Assembly (NCBI GenBank): GCA_031272275.1
Contig: JAISUC010000009.1
Coordinates: 1 to 64,000 of the forward strand
Direction of reading: 5' to 3'
Source: Actinomycetes bacterium
Lineage (GTDB): Bacteria; Actinomycetota; Coriobacteriia; WRKU01; WQUG01
Length of the DNA: 64,000 nucleotides
Shown: positions 1 through 7,301 of the stretch, piece after piece
Position numbering within the stretch: position 1 is the first letter of the stretch
Layout of the letters: each line of letters begins with the position of its first letter
Notes under the pieces: generated by a model
The model's input: the letters and a program-made list of their open reading frames with translations, nothing else
What the model was told of the DNA's origin: nothing
Database searches by the model: none
Translations under genes and position numbers: made by a program

Positions 1-20
1 AATGTAGCCGAACGTGTTCA
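1..20 (-). CDS. 5' end of a minus-strand gene cut by the window edge
   Basis: On the minus strand an AGGAGG ribosome binding site (28-33) lies 7 nt upstream of an ATG at 20, and the first codons read MNTFGY. The good Shine-Dalgarno shows that a gene starts here and runs out of the window. Six residues cannot identify it. The start resembles that of some chorismate synthases, but this is only a guess. Confidence 0.5.
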
Positions 21-77
21 TGGGGATTCCTCCTGCCGGTAGATGCGGATAGCGGAACACCAGCATGCGGGATATGT

Positions 78-175
78 GGGGGAGTACGTCCCGACGGTCG
101 CGCTGTCCCGTCGCGCGCATTGGGCTGCGGCGCTGCTGCAGGATGGGCACCGCTGCGGGACGCACTCCCCCGATT
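78..175. repeat. Paired family A repeat element, copy 1
   Basis: GGGGGAGTACGTCCCG at 78-93 faces its inverted partner CGGGACGCACTCCCCC at 156-171, followed by GATT. The last 35 bp (141-175) are identical to 909-943 of the second element. The layout of two inverted 16-mers around a GC-rich core resembles paired REP elements of enterobacteria and pseudomonads. It sits between the divergent gene at the left edge and the membrane protein at 292. Confidence 0.75.
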
Positions 176-214
176 CGTTTCGCTTGGTGGGATGGTGCGG
201 CCTGACGTATCGTT

Positions 215-220
215 TATAAT
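215..220 (+). promoter_or_regulatory. -10 box upstream of the membrane protein gene
   Basis: A perfect TATAAT lies 72 bp upstream of the ATG at 292. No convincing -35 hexamer is seen 16-18 bp further upstream. Confidence 0.4.
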
Positions 221-291
221 GGCAGTCAGGTTGATGTCAGCCGGGCTTCAGGCGCAGAAACCGGCATCCGGCACGGGGGAGGGGGCACAGC

Positions 292-783
292 ATGCCTAGG
301 TGGTTCAGGATCACAAAAACGTACTGCATCGGTCTGTTTGCGGTCGGTCTGCTGCTGTTTTTCCTGCAACAGTTGCCGTATCTGGTCATGCCGGCAATCC
401 CGATGGCGGCTAATCCACTGGTGGAAATGGTGGACAAAATCGCAGTATTGAACCTGGCGGAAAAAGTCTTAGGCGTTAGCTGTGTGCTGCTGATGCTGTT
501 TTTGCTCCGCGACGACACCACGTGGTTTTCGCTGAAAATGCCGCGCGAAAAGCTCTGGTTTGCGGCCGCCGTTGCCGCGCTGGTGGTCTATTACGCGGGC
601 TGGGTTCTGTATTTCACCGGAACACAGACCCTGCCCGTGCTGCTGGGGATACTGGTGGCTATGCCGCCGATCTATTATTCGGCAATCGGACTCTGGCGCA
701 GAAATGTACCGTTGGCGATTCTGGGCGTGGTGTTTTTATGCGTGCACATGGCAAACGTGTCCGTCAACCTGTTGGGGGTCTAG
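292..783 (+). CDS. Small four-helix membrane protein, unknown function
   Basis: This encodes a 163-residue protein with four hydrophobic segments at roughly residues 8-32, 58-72, 83-108 and 110-160, separated by short charged loops (RDDTTW, KMPREK, WRRN). There is no signal peptidase site and no recognised catalytic motif, so it is probably an integral membrane protein. A purine-rich stretch, GGGGGAGGGGG, precedes the ATG. It appears monocistronic, with family A repeat pairs on both sides. I do not recognise the family. Confidence 0.7.
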   Translation: MPRWFRITKTYCIGLFAVGLLLFFLQQLPYLVMPAIPMAANPLVEMVDKIAVLNLAEKVLGVSCVLLMLFLLRDDTTWFSLKMPREKLWFAAAVAALVVYYAGWVLYFTGTQTLPVLLGILVAMPPIYYSAIGLWRRNVPLAILGVVFLCVHMANVSVNLLGV

Positions 784-862
784 TACGCAACGGCGGCACC
801 TGCAACAACTGAAACGTCGACGGTGATGCCGTAGCGCCGTCATGCATTGCAGCCGGTCAGGC

Positions 863-943
863 GGGGGAGTACGTCCCGGCGTCTGCGCCTGCCAGAGCAT
901 ATGTTGCCGGATGGGCACCGCTGCGGGACGCACTCCCCCGATT
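863..943. repeat. Paired family A repeat element, copy 2
   Basis: GGGGGAGTACGTCCCG at 863-878 faces CGGGACGCACTCCCCC at 924-939, followed by GATT. Positions 909-943 match 141-175 base for base, while the left-hand core differs. It occupies the gap between the membrane protein gene and the slipin gene. Confidence 0.75.
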
Positions 944-1018
944 TAGTCCGGGTGGTGCTGTCACCTGCCGGTGCCGTGGTGGTACAATAGCGGCTCGAGG
1001 CCAGAGGAGGGGATACAC

Positions 1019-1794
1019 ATGGAAGACATAGGCGGTTTGGCGTTTGCGTGTTTGATCCCGGTTATTTCTGTTTGCGTGCTCATGGCAATCGTGGGTTTGC
1101 GTGTGGTCGATCAGTATCAACGGGGTATCGTGCTGACGCTGGGGAAGTTTTCCGGGACAAAGAGCCGGGGCTCAGGTGGGTTTTCCCGGGAATCCAGCGT
1201 TTGATCAAGGTTGATGTACGTACCACGCCGATTGACGTGCCGAAACAAGAGGTTATCACGCGCGATAACATCACCGTCGGCGTGGACGCGATCGTGTTTT
1301 TTCGTGTGCTGGATGCGAGCAAGGCCGTGCTGGAGATCAGCGATTATGTGTACGGTACGACGCAGTTTGCACAGGCGGCTCTGCGCGATGTGACGGGAAA
1401 TTTCGAGCTCGATGACCTGTTGAGCAAACGCGATGAAATCAGCCTGCAAATTAAAGAGATCGTTGACAGTCAGACGGATAAGTGGGGGATCGATGTCGAG
1501 AGCGTGAAGCTGCAAAACATCGAGCTGCCCAACGACATGAAGCGTGCGATGGCAAAACAGGCCGAGGCGGAACGCGAACGGCGCGCCGCCATCATCACGG
1601 CCGAAGGGGAAAAGGCTGCGGCTGCCGCCGTGGCAGAGGCCGCAAAGATGCTGAGCAGTATTCCGGGCGGCATCAATATACGCACGCTGCAGACTCTGGA
1701 AAAAATCAGCGCCGAGCCGTCGCAAAAGACGATAGTGGTGGTTCCGAGTGATTTGACCGGGACCGCGAGCAAGGTTCTGGAGCAGACGCAGTAG
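1019..1794 (+). pseudogene. SPFH/stomatin-like (slipin) gene with a -1 frameshift
   Basis: Slipins are membrane-anchored SPFH/Band 7 scaffold proteins. The first frame starts at ATG 1019, behind GAGGGG, with one transmembrane helix (residues 5-25) and the conserved start of the SPFH domain (DQYQRGIVLTLGKF). The frame is lost near 1148-1152 at a TTTT run. The rest (DKEPGLRWVFPGIQR, DVPKQEVITRDNITV, MKRAMAKQAEAERERRA) continues in the -1 frame to TAG at 1794. One extra T would restore LGKFFRDKEPGL, exactly the family's length (compare LGRFVGVKGPGL). A sequencing error, a genuine mutation or slippage at the T run are all possible. The downstream part looks intact and under selection. Confidence 0.8.
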
Positions 1795-1831
1795 CAAGGC
1801 CGGGCGTCTCCATATTTTCATCACAGGGTCG

Positions 1832-1856
1832 TGCATAAAGTGCGTCACTTTATGCA
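1832..1856. other. Perfect palindrome with 11-bp arms
   Basis: TGCATAAAGTG at 1832-1842 and its exact complement at 1846-1856 flank the 3-nt loop CGT. It lies 38 bp past the slipin stop codon. There is no T run, so it is either a weak transcript end or a dyad operator for the promoter starting at 1924. Confidence 0.5.
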
Positions 1857-1923
1857 TAGAAATTATGACTCATGGGGCGGCTATGACACTGACCATAATT
1901 GCTACATATTTGCTACCCGAAAT

Positions 1924-1952
1924 TTGACATATTGAGACAATCCCAGTATTAT
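1924..1952 (+). promoter_or_regulatory. Strong consensus promoter upstream of a hairpin and the SRP RNA
   Basis: TTGACA (1924-1929), a 17-bp spacer and TATTAT (1947-1952) form a near-consensus sigma-70-type promoter; TATAAT also occurs 3 bp further on. Transcription would start near 1960. Within 20 nt the RNA meets a GC-rich hairpin (1978-2017, GCCGGCGGCGG pairing with CCGTCGCCGGC). No gene starts before the SRP RNA at 2193, so this may drive a short RNA or a long SRP RNA precursor. Confidence 0.55.
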
Positions 1953-2192
1953 AATTGTCGTTCATTTACTTCCCTGAAGCCGGCGGCGGTCTTCCCCCTT
2001 TCTTTCCCGTCGCCGGCGCCCTCTCTGTTCACACCGGAAACCGAAATGCTCGCCGGACGCTTTCGGCACAGACACGGCACAGGCCCGGGTCGGCAATCCC
2101 CGATGGTGTTCCCCCAACGGCACACCCCAACGCGATCCCCGAATTCCGATGACGCCCCTATGCTAGAATCTAGTTAACGCGGCGGTGGGTAT

Positions 2193-2288
<96 letters not shown>

Positions 2289-2367
2289 CACACCTGCCAC
2301 CTGCGAATATGCGGCATTCAAGCCGTAGCATCTGACATCCGGACCGACACAAAGGACGCACAGACCC

Positions 2368-4188
2368 GTGGCACAACATCGCTCTCTGTATCTGAAATAC
2401 CGCCCCCATACCTTTGCACAGGTCGTCGGGCAAAGCGCCATCGAACGCACCCTGAAAAACGCCATTGCAACCGACTCGGTCACGCACGCCTACCTGTTTG
2501 CCGGTCCGCGTGGGACCGGTAAAACTACCTCGGCCCGCCTGCTGGCAGAGGCGCTGCTGTGTGAACACGTCACCGACGGCGAACCCGACGGAACCTGCGA
2601 GCACTGTCGCGCGGTCATCGACGGGACGCACCCCGACGTCATAGAAATGGACGCAGCCAGCCGGCGCAAATTGGAAAACATCACCGAGGAAGTCATCAAC
2701 CGCGTACAGTTCGCGCCCGCCTGGGGCAGCCGCAAGGTCTACATCATCGACGAGGTCCACCAGTTGACCAAAGAGGCCGTCAGCGCCCTGTTGCGCACGC
2801 TGGAAGACCCGCCCGACCATGTGGTGTTTGTGCTGTGCACGACCGACCCCCAGCGCGTCTTGTCAACGATCCGCTCGCGGTGCCAGGAATTCGATTTTCA
2901 CCCCATCAGCGTGGCCGACCTGACCGCGCGCCTGCAGTTCATCGCCGACAGCGAGGGCTTTGCCGCCGACAACGCCGCACTGGCGCTGATTGCGCGCCAC
3001 GCCGACGGCGGCATGCGTGACGCCATCACGACGCTCGAGCGCATGGCGGCTTTCACCGGCGGCAGCATCACGGTGGCTGACGTCGAAAGCCTGCTGGGTG
3101 GGATCTCGTCCGACGAACTGGCGCGCATCGCCCGTGCCCTGTCGCACCGCGACACCCGCGCCTGTTTCACCTGGGTCGCCGACCAGGTGGACGCCGGCGC
3201 CGACCTGGTCGAGGTCACGCGCGGGCTGCTCAGCTACATACGCGACCTGTACGTGATAGCGACCGTGGGCTCGACCGAGGCCCTAGTCCGCCGCAGCGCC
3301 GACGAGGCGCTGCAGATGCGCTCGCTGGCAGGCGACTTCACCGGGCCGGACGGCATCGCGCGCCTGCTGGACATCCTGGCGGAACTGAGCGACAAACTGC
3401 GCTGGACGACCGAGCCGCGCCTGGAACTGGAACTGGCGCTGGTGCGCGCATCGCGCCCGACCGGCGACATGACGCTGGCCGCATTGGCCGAACGCATCGA
3501 GGCATTGGAGGCGGGGGGGAGTGCGTCCCGGACCGCGTCGGTTCCGGCTGCGATCCCCGTCGCAGAAACCGCGCCGGCAGCGGCAGATTGTCCCATTCCC
3601 AGCGATCCCGCCGAGATCAAACGCACGTGGCGTGCCGTTTTGGCCGAACTGGGTCGCCTGAAGCCGTCGCGTGCCCCGATTTTTGCGGACACTCAGGCAC
3701 AGTTCACCGCGTCGGGCATGCTGCAGGTGGTGTTTCCCGCTGATTCCATACCGCGCATACGCCGTGCTCAACAGGCCGAAAACAACGATCTGCTGAACAA
3801 GGCGGTCAAGAGCATCTTTGGGCGCGAGCTGCCGTTCGAGCTAATTGAAGGCACCGAGTCCGCGCCTGCACGCGAGCCGGTTCCCGTACCTGAACCGGCG
3901 GCGATTCCGGCACCCGCACCGACCCCTGTATCTGAACCGGTTCCCGAACCCGTTCCTGCACCGCCGGCCCCCGAACCCGACGTTCCGGCCGGGGATGAAA
4001 CGGCGCGCGGGGACGCACTCCCCGATGATACCGAGCCGCTGATTGCGCCGGATCCGGTGACCATCAACGATGTTTCCGACGCGGCACCTACCGTGCCGTT
4101 GCCGTTTGCTGATAGACTGGCAGAGCTGGGCGCGGTCGTGATTGACGTGCGAAACGACGGCGACGACACGGAGCCCGTCGAGAACTGA
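2368..4188 (+). CDS. dnaX: DNA polymerase III subunit gamma/tau
   Basis: This is the clamp-loader ATPase of the replicative polymerase. The 606-residue protein starts at GTG 2368 (AQHRSLYLKYRPHTFAQVVGQ). It has Walker A GPRGTGKTTS near residue 46, a zinc-binding CEHC cluster near residue 77, a DEVH Walker B box and an SRC sensor motif (RSRCQEFDF). After about residue 370 it becomes a Pro/Glu-rich tail (PVPEPVPAPPAPEP). No slippery A/G heptamer typical of programmed gamma production was seen. Two family A repeats lie in frame in variable regions (3515-3530, encoding GSASR; 4010-4023, encoding GDALPD). It is followed by ybaB and recR, the usual dnaX-ybaB-recR order. Confidence 0.95.
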   Translation: MAQHRSLYLKYRPHTFAQVVGQSAIERTLKNAIATDSVTHAYLFAGPRGTGKTTSARLLAEALLCEHVTDGEPDGTCEHCRAVIDGTHPDVIEMDAASRRKLENITEEVINRVQFAPAWGSRKVYIIDEVHQLTKEAVSALLRTLEDPPDHVVFVLCTTDPQRVLSTIRSRCQEFDFHPISVADLTARLQFIADSEGFAADNAALALIARHADGGMRDAITTLERMAAFTGGSITVADVESLLGGISSDELARIARALSHRDTRACFTWVADQVDAGADLVEVTRGLLSYIRDLYVIATVGSTEALVRRSADEALQMRSLAGDFTGPDGIARLLDILAELSDKLRWTTEPRLELELALVRASRPTGDMTLAALAERIEALEAGGSASRTASVPAAIPVAETAPAAADCPIPSDPAEIKRTWRAVLAELGRLKPSRAPIFADTQAQFTASGMLQVVFPADSIPRIRRAQQAENNDLLNKAVKSIFGRELPFELIEGTESAPAREPVPVPEPAAIPAPAPTPVSEPVPEPVPAPPAPEPDVPAGDETARGDALPDDTEPLIAPDPVTINDVSDAAPTVPLPFADRLAELGAVVIDVRNDGDDTEPVEN

Positions 4189-4276
4189 CCCGGAACTGAC
4201 CTGGAGCTGAACGAGCACTGGCCGACCGCGAAACCCGCGAAATGCACACGAACACGAAACTGAAAGGACACGAACT

Positions 4277-4588
4277 GTGGCACAAATGAACATCCAAAAG
4301 CTGATGAAGCAGGCGCAACAGGCGCAGGCTCAGATGATGGCGGCACAGGCTGAAATCGCGAATCAGACCGTCGAGGCTTCGGCCGGCGGCGGCATGGTCA
4401 AGGTCACGATGTCGGGTGACCAGCAGCTGAAATCGGTCAAAATCGACCCGGCTGCCGTCGACCCGGCCGACGTCGAGCTGTTGGAGGACATGGTCCTGGC
4501 GGCGGTGAACGAGGCCGCCCGCAGTGCGGCGGAGCTCGCAAACAGTCGCATGGAGTCCATCACCGGTGGACTGAACCTGCCGTTCTAG
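4277..4588 (+). CDS. ybaB: YbaB/EbfC family nucleoid-associated protein
   Basis: This is a 103-residue DNA-binding protein of the YbaB/EbfC family, which forms dimers that coat the nucleoid. It starts at GTG 4277 with AAAGGA upstream. The N-terminal half is a helix rich in Gln, Ala and Met ([21 protein letters not shown]). The core contains the family signature of a glycine-rich turn ([21 protein letters not shown]) and ends LNLPF. It sits 88 bp after dnaX and 23 bp before recR, probably in one transcript. Confidence 0.93.
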   Translation: MAQMNIQKLMKQAQQAQAQMMAAQAEIANQTVEASAGGGMVKVTMSGDQQLKSVKIDPAAVDPADVELLEDMVLAAVNEAARSAAELANSRMESITGGLNLPF

Positions 4589-4611
4589 GCACGGGATGGT
4601 TTGCTGACCCG

Positions 4612-5208
4612 ATGGCACAGGCAATCGCCATACAAAACGCGCTGGACGAACTGGGGCGCCTGCCGGGCATCGGCCCGAAAAGCGCCCAGCGCATCGTCTA
4701 TTGGTTGCTGGCCGCCGACACAGACGATGCGACGCGGCTGGCAGACGCCATTACGCAGCTGAAGGAAAGCATCCATTTCTGCCCCGTGTGCTGGGACTTC
4801 GCGGCGGAAGAGACCTGTGCGGTCTGTGCCGATCCGCGCCGTGATGCGCATACCATTTGCGTGGTGTCCGAACCGCGCGATGTGGGCGCCATCGAACGGA
4901 CGGGGGAGTATCACGGACGCTACCACGTCCTGCACGGGGCGATTTCGCCGATGGATGGTATCGGTCCCGAACAGTTGCGGGTGCGTGAACTGATGGAGCG
5001 GCTGGCAGACGCGGATGTGACCGAGGTCGTGCTGGCTTGCAATCCCACCGTCGAGGGCGAGACCACGGCGGTCTTTTTGGCGCGGATGATCAAGCCTCTG
5101 GGAATAAAAGTAACGCGCATCGCGTCCGGGCTGCCGGTGGGCGGTGACTTGGAGTTTGCCGACGAGGTCACGCTGGGTCGCGCCCTGGAAGCCCGCCGCG
5201 AAATCTAG
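4612..5208 (+). CDS. recR: Recombination mediator protein RecR
   Basis: RecR works with RecO (and RecF) to load RecA on single-stranded gaps. The 198-residue protein is full length: N-terminal helix-hairpin-helix ([15 protein letters not shown]), a four-Cys zinc finger (CPVC...CAVC near residues 57-72), a Toprim domain ([20 protein letters not shown]) and the conserved C-terminal [20 protein letters not shown]. It starts at ATG 4612 just after ybaB and closes the dnaX-ybaB-recR set. Confidence 0.96.
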   Translation: MAQAIAIQNALDELGRLPGIGPKSAQRIVYWLLAADTDDATRLADAITQLKESIHFCPVCWDFAAEETCAVCADPRRDAHTICVVSEPRDVGAIERTGEYHGRYHVLHGAISPMDGIGPEQLRVRELMERLADADVTEVVLACNPTVEGETTAVFLARMIKPLGIKVTRIASGLPVGGDLEFADEVTLGRALEARREI

Positions 5209-5224
5209 TCGTTCCGCGCCGGCG

Positions 5225-6682
5225 TCACTCTTTCGGCGGGCGATAGCGGGCTGCCGCCAAGCGATGTCCCAGCATGGTGCGCCAGGCGCCGTGTTCCCGG
5301 TAGCGGCGCGCCGACGTGCTGACGGTCGCGGGCAGTATCCGCACGGGGTCTGCCGCACGTGCGCGCAGCACAAAGCCCAAATCCTCGCAGGTCCCTGCGG
5401 GAAATCCACCCAGCGACCGGAAAAACGCACGCCTGCAACAAAACGCCTGGTCCCCATAGGGAGTGTGTGCGATACGCCCGCGCAAACGGGTGCCCGCCGC
5501 GAACAGGCGCATCGTGGCAGCGGTGTCATCGAATCCGAAACGAAAAGCACAGAGCCCCGCATCCGGAGCCGTCAGTGCCTCTGCCACCACCTGATTCCAG
5601 CTGTCCGGCACCAGCGTATCGGCATGCAGGAACACCAGCGCGCGGTGCCGTGCCGCCGCAGCCCCCGCATTCAGTTGCGCGGATCGATCCGCCCCCGCAA
5701 CCCGTATCAGGCGCAGCTGCACGGGACGGCGGGTATACCAATCCGATCCGGCGGTGTGCGCAATCAGGTTTCGGACGATCTCGTCGGTACCGTCGGTGCT
5801 GCCGCCGTCGACCACGATAATTTCGATCGGCAGCCCAGGTAGCCCGGAGCTCGGTGTTGTGCCGGCCGGCAACACAGCGGCCGCATCCCCCGGGTCCGTC
5901 GCCACAGCCGCCGCCACGTCCCCCGGGCCCGACGCCATCCGGCACACGTATTCGATGCAGGTACGAATGTGTGCGGCCTCATTCAGGGTCGGTACCACGA
6001 CCGAGATTCCATCAATCGCGCCGTACCACTCGTCGCACAGCTGTGACCACAGCTCCAGATCCGCCGCACGGTCGATGTCGGCGGAACGCGGCATACGCGC
6101 GACCTGAATCCCCGCGTCATGCAGTCGTGCGACCTGCTGGGTACAGACCTCCGCACCACCCCAATCGATACCGTCCAGCACCGCCGCCAGCCGGTCACTG
6201 CCGGCGACCACATTGCGGCGCAGCGCCAACAGGCAATACCCGCCGTCATCTGCCGGCACGATTGCCGCGCCGCTGTTGTCTGCGGCATCAATCGCCGCCG
6301 CGATCGCCGCCCCGTCCAACAGGGGGCAATCGCCTCCCAGTACCGCCGCGACCCCGGCGCCGCGTGCAAACGCAGCTCCCAGCGCCGTTCCGATGCGCTG
6401 TCCCAAGTCGCGCCCGTGCTGCACGCGACAGCTGATACCCAGCTCGCGCCTGCCCTCGACCGCAGTCCCGCCCGAGACCCAGCCTTCAACCGAAATGCGC
6501 CGCCTGCCGTCGGCGACCGCCGCGGCATGCCGCGCCATCCGCACGACGTGTTGCGTCATCCGGGTTTGCAGCTGTGCTGCACCCTCGGCACCCATGGTAT
6601 CCGCCAGGCGCGTTTTCGCCTGACCCGCCCGCCCCAGGCGCGACATTATCAGCAACCGAGCCGCGTGCCCTTGACCGCTCAC
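5225..6682 (-). CDS. Fused rSAM/selenodomain-associated transferases 1 and 2
   Basis: Two glycosyltransferase-like domains usually encoded separately are joined. The N-terminal domain (LLIMSRLGRAGQAKTRLADT, then GGDCPLLD and PADDGGYCLLALR) is of the DUF2064/TIGR04282 type. The C-terminal domain (ISVVVPTLNEAAHI, IIVVDGGSTDGTDEIV, HADTLVPDSW, GDQAFCCRRAFF) is GT-A family 2, TIGR04283 type. Both families are named for co-occurrence with ArsS-like radical SAM proteins, and one is encoded divergently at 7302. Their substrates are not established. GTG 6682 is chosen because it clears the upstream gene by 25 bp; ATG 6724, giving a short overlap, is an alternative. The stop lies 16 bp from recR's, convergent. 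Confidence 0.88.
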   Translation of the reverse strand: MSGQGHAARLLIMSRLGRAGQAKTRLADTMGAEGAAQLQTRMTQHVVRMARHAAAVADGRRRISVEGWVSGGTAVEGRRELGISCRVQHGRDLGQRIGTALGAAFARGAGVAAVLGGDCPLLDGAAIAAAIDAADNSGAAIVPADDGGYCLLALRRNVVAGSDRLAAVLDGIDWGGAEVCTQQVARLHDAGIQVARMPRSADIDRAADLELWSQLCDEWYGAIDGISVVVPTLNEAAHIRTCIEYVCRMASGPGDVAAAVATDPGDAAAVLPAGTTPSSGLPGLPIEIIVVDGGSTDGTDEIVRNLIAHTAGSDWYTRRPVQLRLIRVAGADRSAQLNAGAAAARHRALVFLHADTLVPDSWNQVVAEALTAPDAGLCAFRFGFDDTAATMRLFAAGTRLRGRIAHTPYGDQAFCCRRAFFRSLGGFPAGTCEDLGFVLRARAADPVRILPATVSTSARRYREHGAWRTMLGHRLAAARYRPPKE

Positions 6683-6707
6683 CTGAGCCTCGTTCTCTGC
6701 ATCTCGC

Positions 6708-7211
6708 TCACTCCGCCGCCGCATCCGCGCCCGCCGTACCCGTTGTACCCGCCGCACCGGGTCCCAGTTCGCGATCCAGCCAGGCGGCCGTCCACGCCAC
6801 CAGCTCCGCACACCAGGGCTTGCGCGGGCTCAGCTTCGGTTTGCCTTTCAGAATCGGCGTACAGTCACAGGATCCATACCGCATACAGAAATCCCGCCTC
6901 AGCCGTGACACCGCCTCGTTTACCGCGCGCTGCCCCACTTTGCTTTCGTTCCCACAGGTCACCGCTCCACGCGCACCGACCGCTGCGCCCAACAACAGCC
7001 CCGCCGCATTCACCGCACCGCACAGAGCCCCGCTGCCGCCGAAGCCCCCGCCCAGTCCCAGCCCGACCGCAGGCTCCACGCCCGGTCCCACCCGCGGGTC
7101 GTCCACAAACGCGTTCAACAGGCTCAGCGCACAGTTTTCGCCCGCCAGCATATGTGCCCGTGCGCGCACATCGACCGTCCCCGCTTCCTCCGCAGCCCTT
7201 TCGTTCTCCAT
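6708..7211 (-). CDS. C_GCAxxG_C_C family protein
   Basis: The 167-residue soluble protein resembles the C_GCAxxG_C_C redox-type family: an early Cys (ENCALSLLNAF), a glycine-rich FGGSGALCGAVNAAGLLLG segment, then FCMRYGSCDCTPI and a final WCAELV cysteine. These Cys positions probably bind metal or undergo redox chemistry. It starts at ATG 7211 and precedes the transferase fusion on the same strand, likely one operon. It shares a short divergent promoter region with the ArsS-like gene. Members of this family often neighbour radical SAM and selenium-related genes. The function here is inferred from context only. The C-terminus is an Ala/Gly-rich tail. Confidence 0.75.
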   Translation of the reverse strand: MENERAAEEAGTVDVRARAHMLAGENCALSLLNAFVDDPRVGPGVEPAVGLGLGGGFGGSGALCGAVNAAGLLLGAAVGARGAVTCGNESKVGQRAVNEAVSRLRRDFCMRYGSCDCTPILKGKPKLSPRKPWCAELVAWTAAWLDRELGPGAAGTTGTAGADAAAE

Positions 7212-7259
7212 CCCCGCGGCTCCTCTCCGATTTGCCGTTTCAAATGCCTCTCATAAGCA

Positions 7260-7265
7260 TATAAT
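7260..7265 (+). promoter_or_regulatory. -10 box for the ArsS-like gene in a divergent promoter region
   Basis: A perfect TATAAT sits 36 bp upstream of ATG 7302, in the 90-bp gap between divergent genes. A TTGCCG lies 22 bp upstream of it, rather far for a standard -35 box. Confidence 0.45.
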
Positions 7266-7301
7266 ATGCAATGAGGAAACAACGATACGAAAGGTCAGTA
7301 T

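Noticed and set aside
2368-4188. Programmed frameshift making a short gamma form of DnaX
   Set aside because: No A-rich slippery heptamer followed by a stem was found near the end of the ATPase core.
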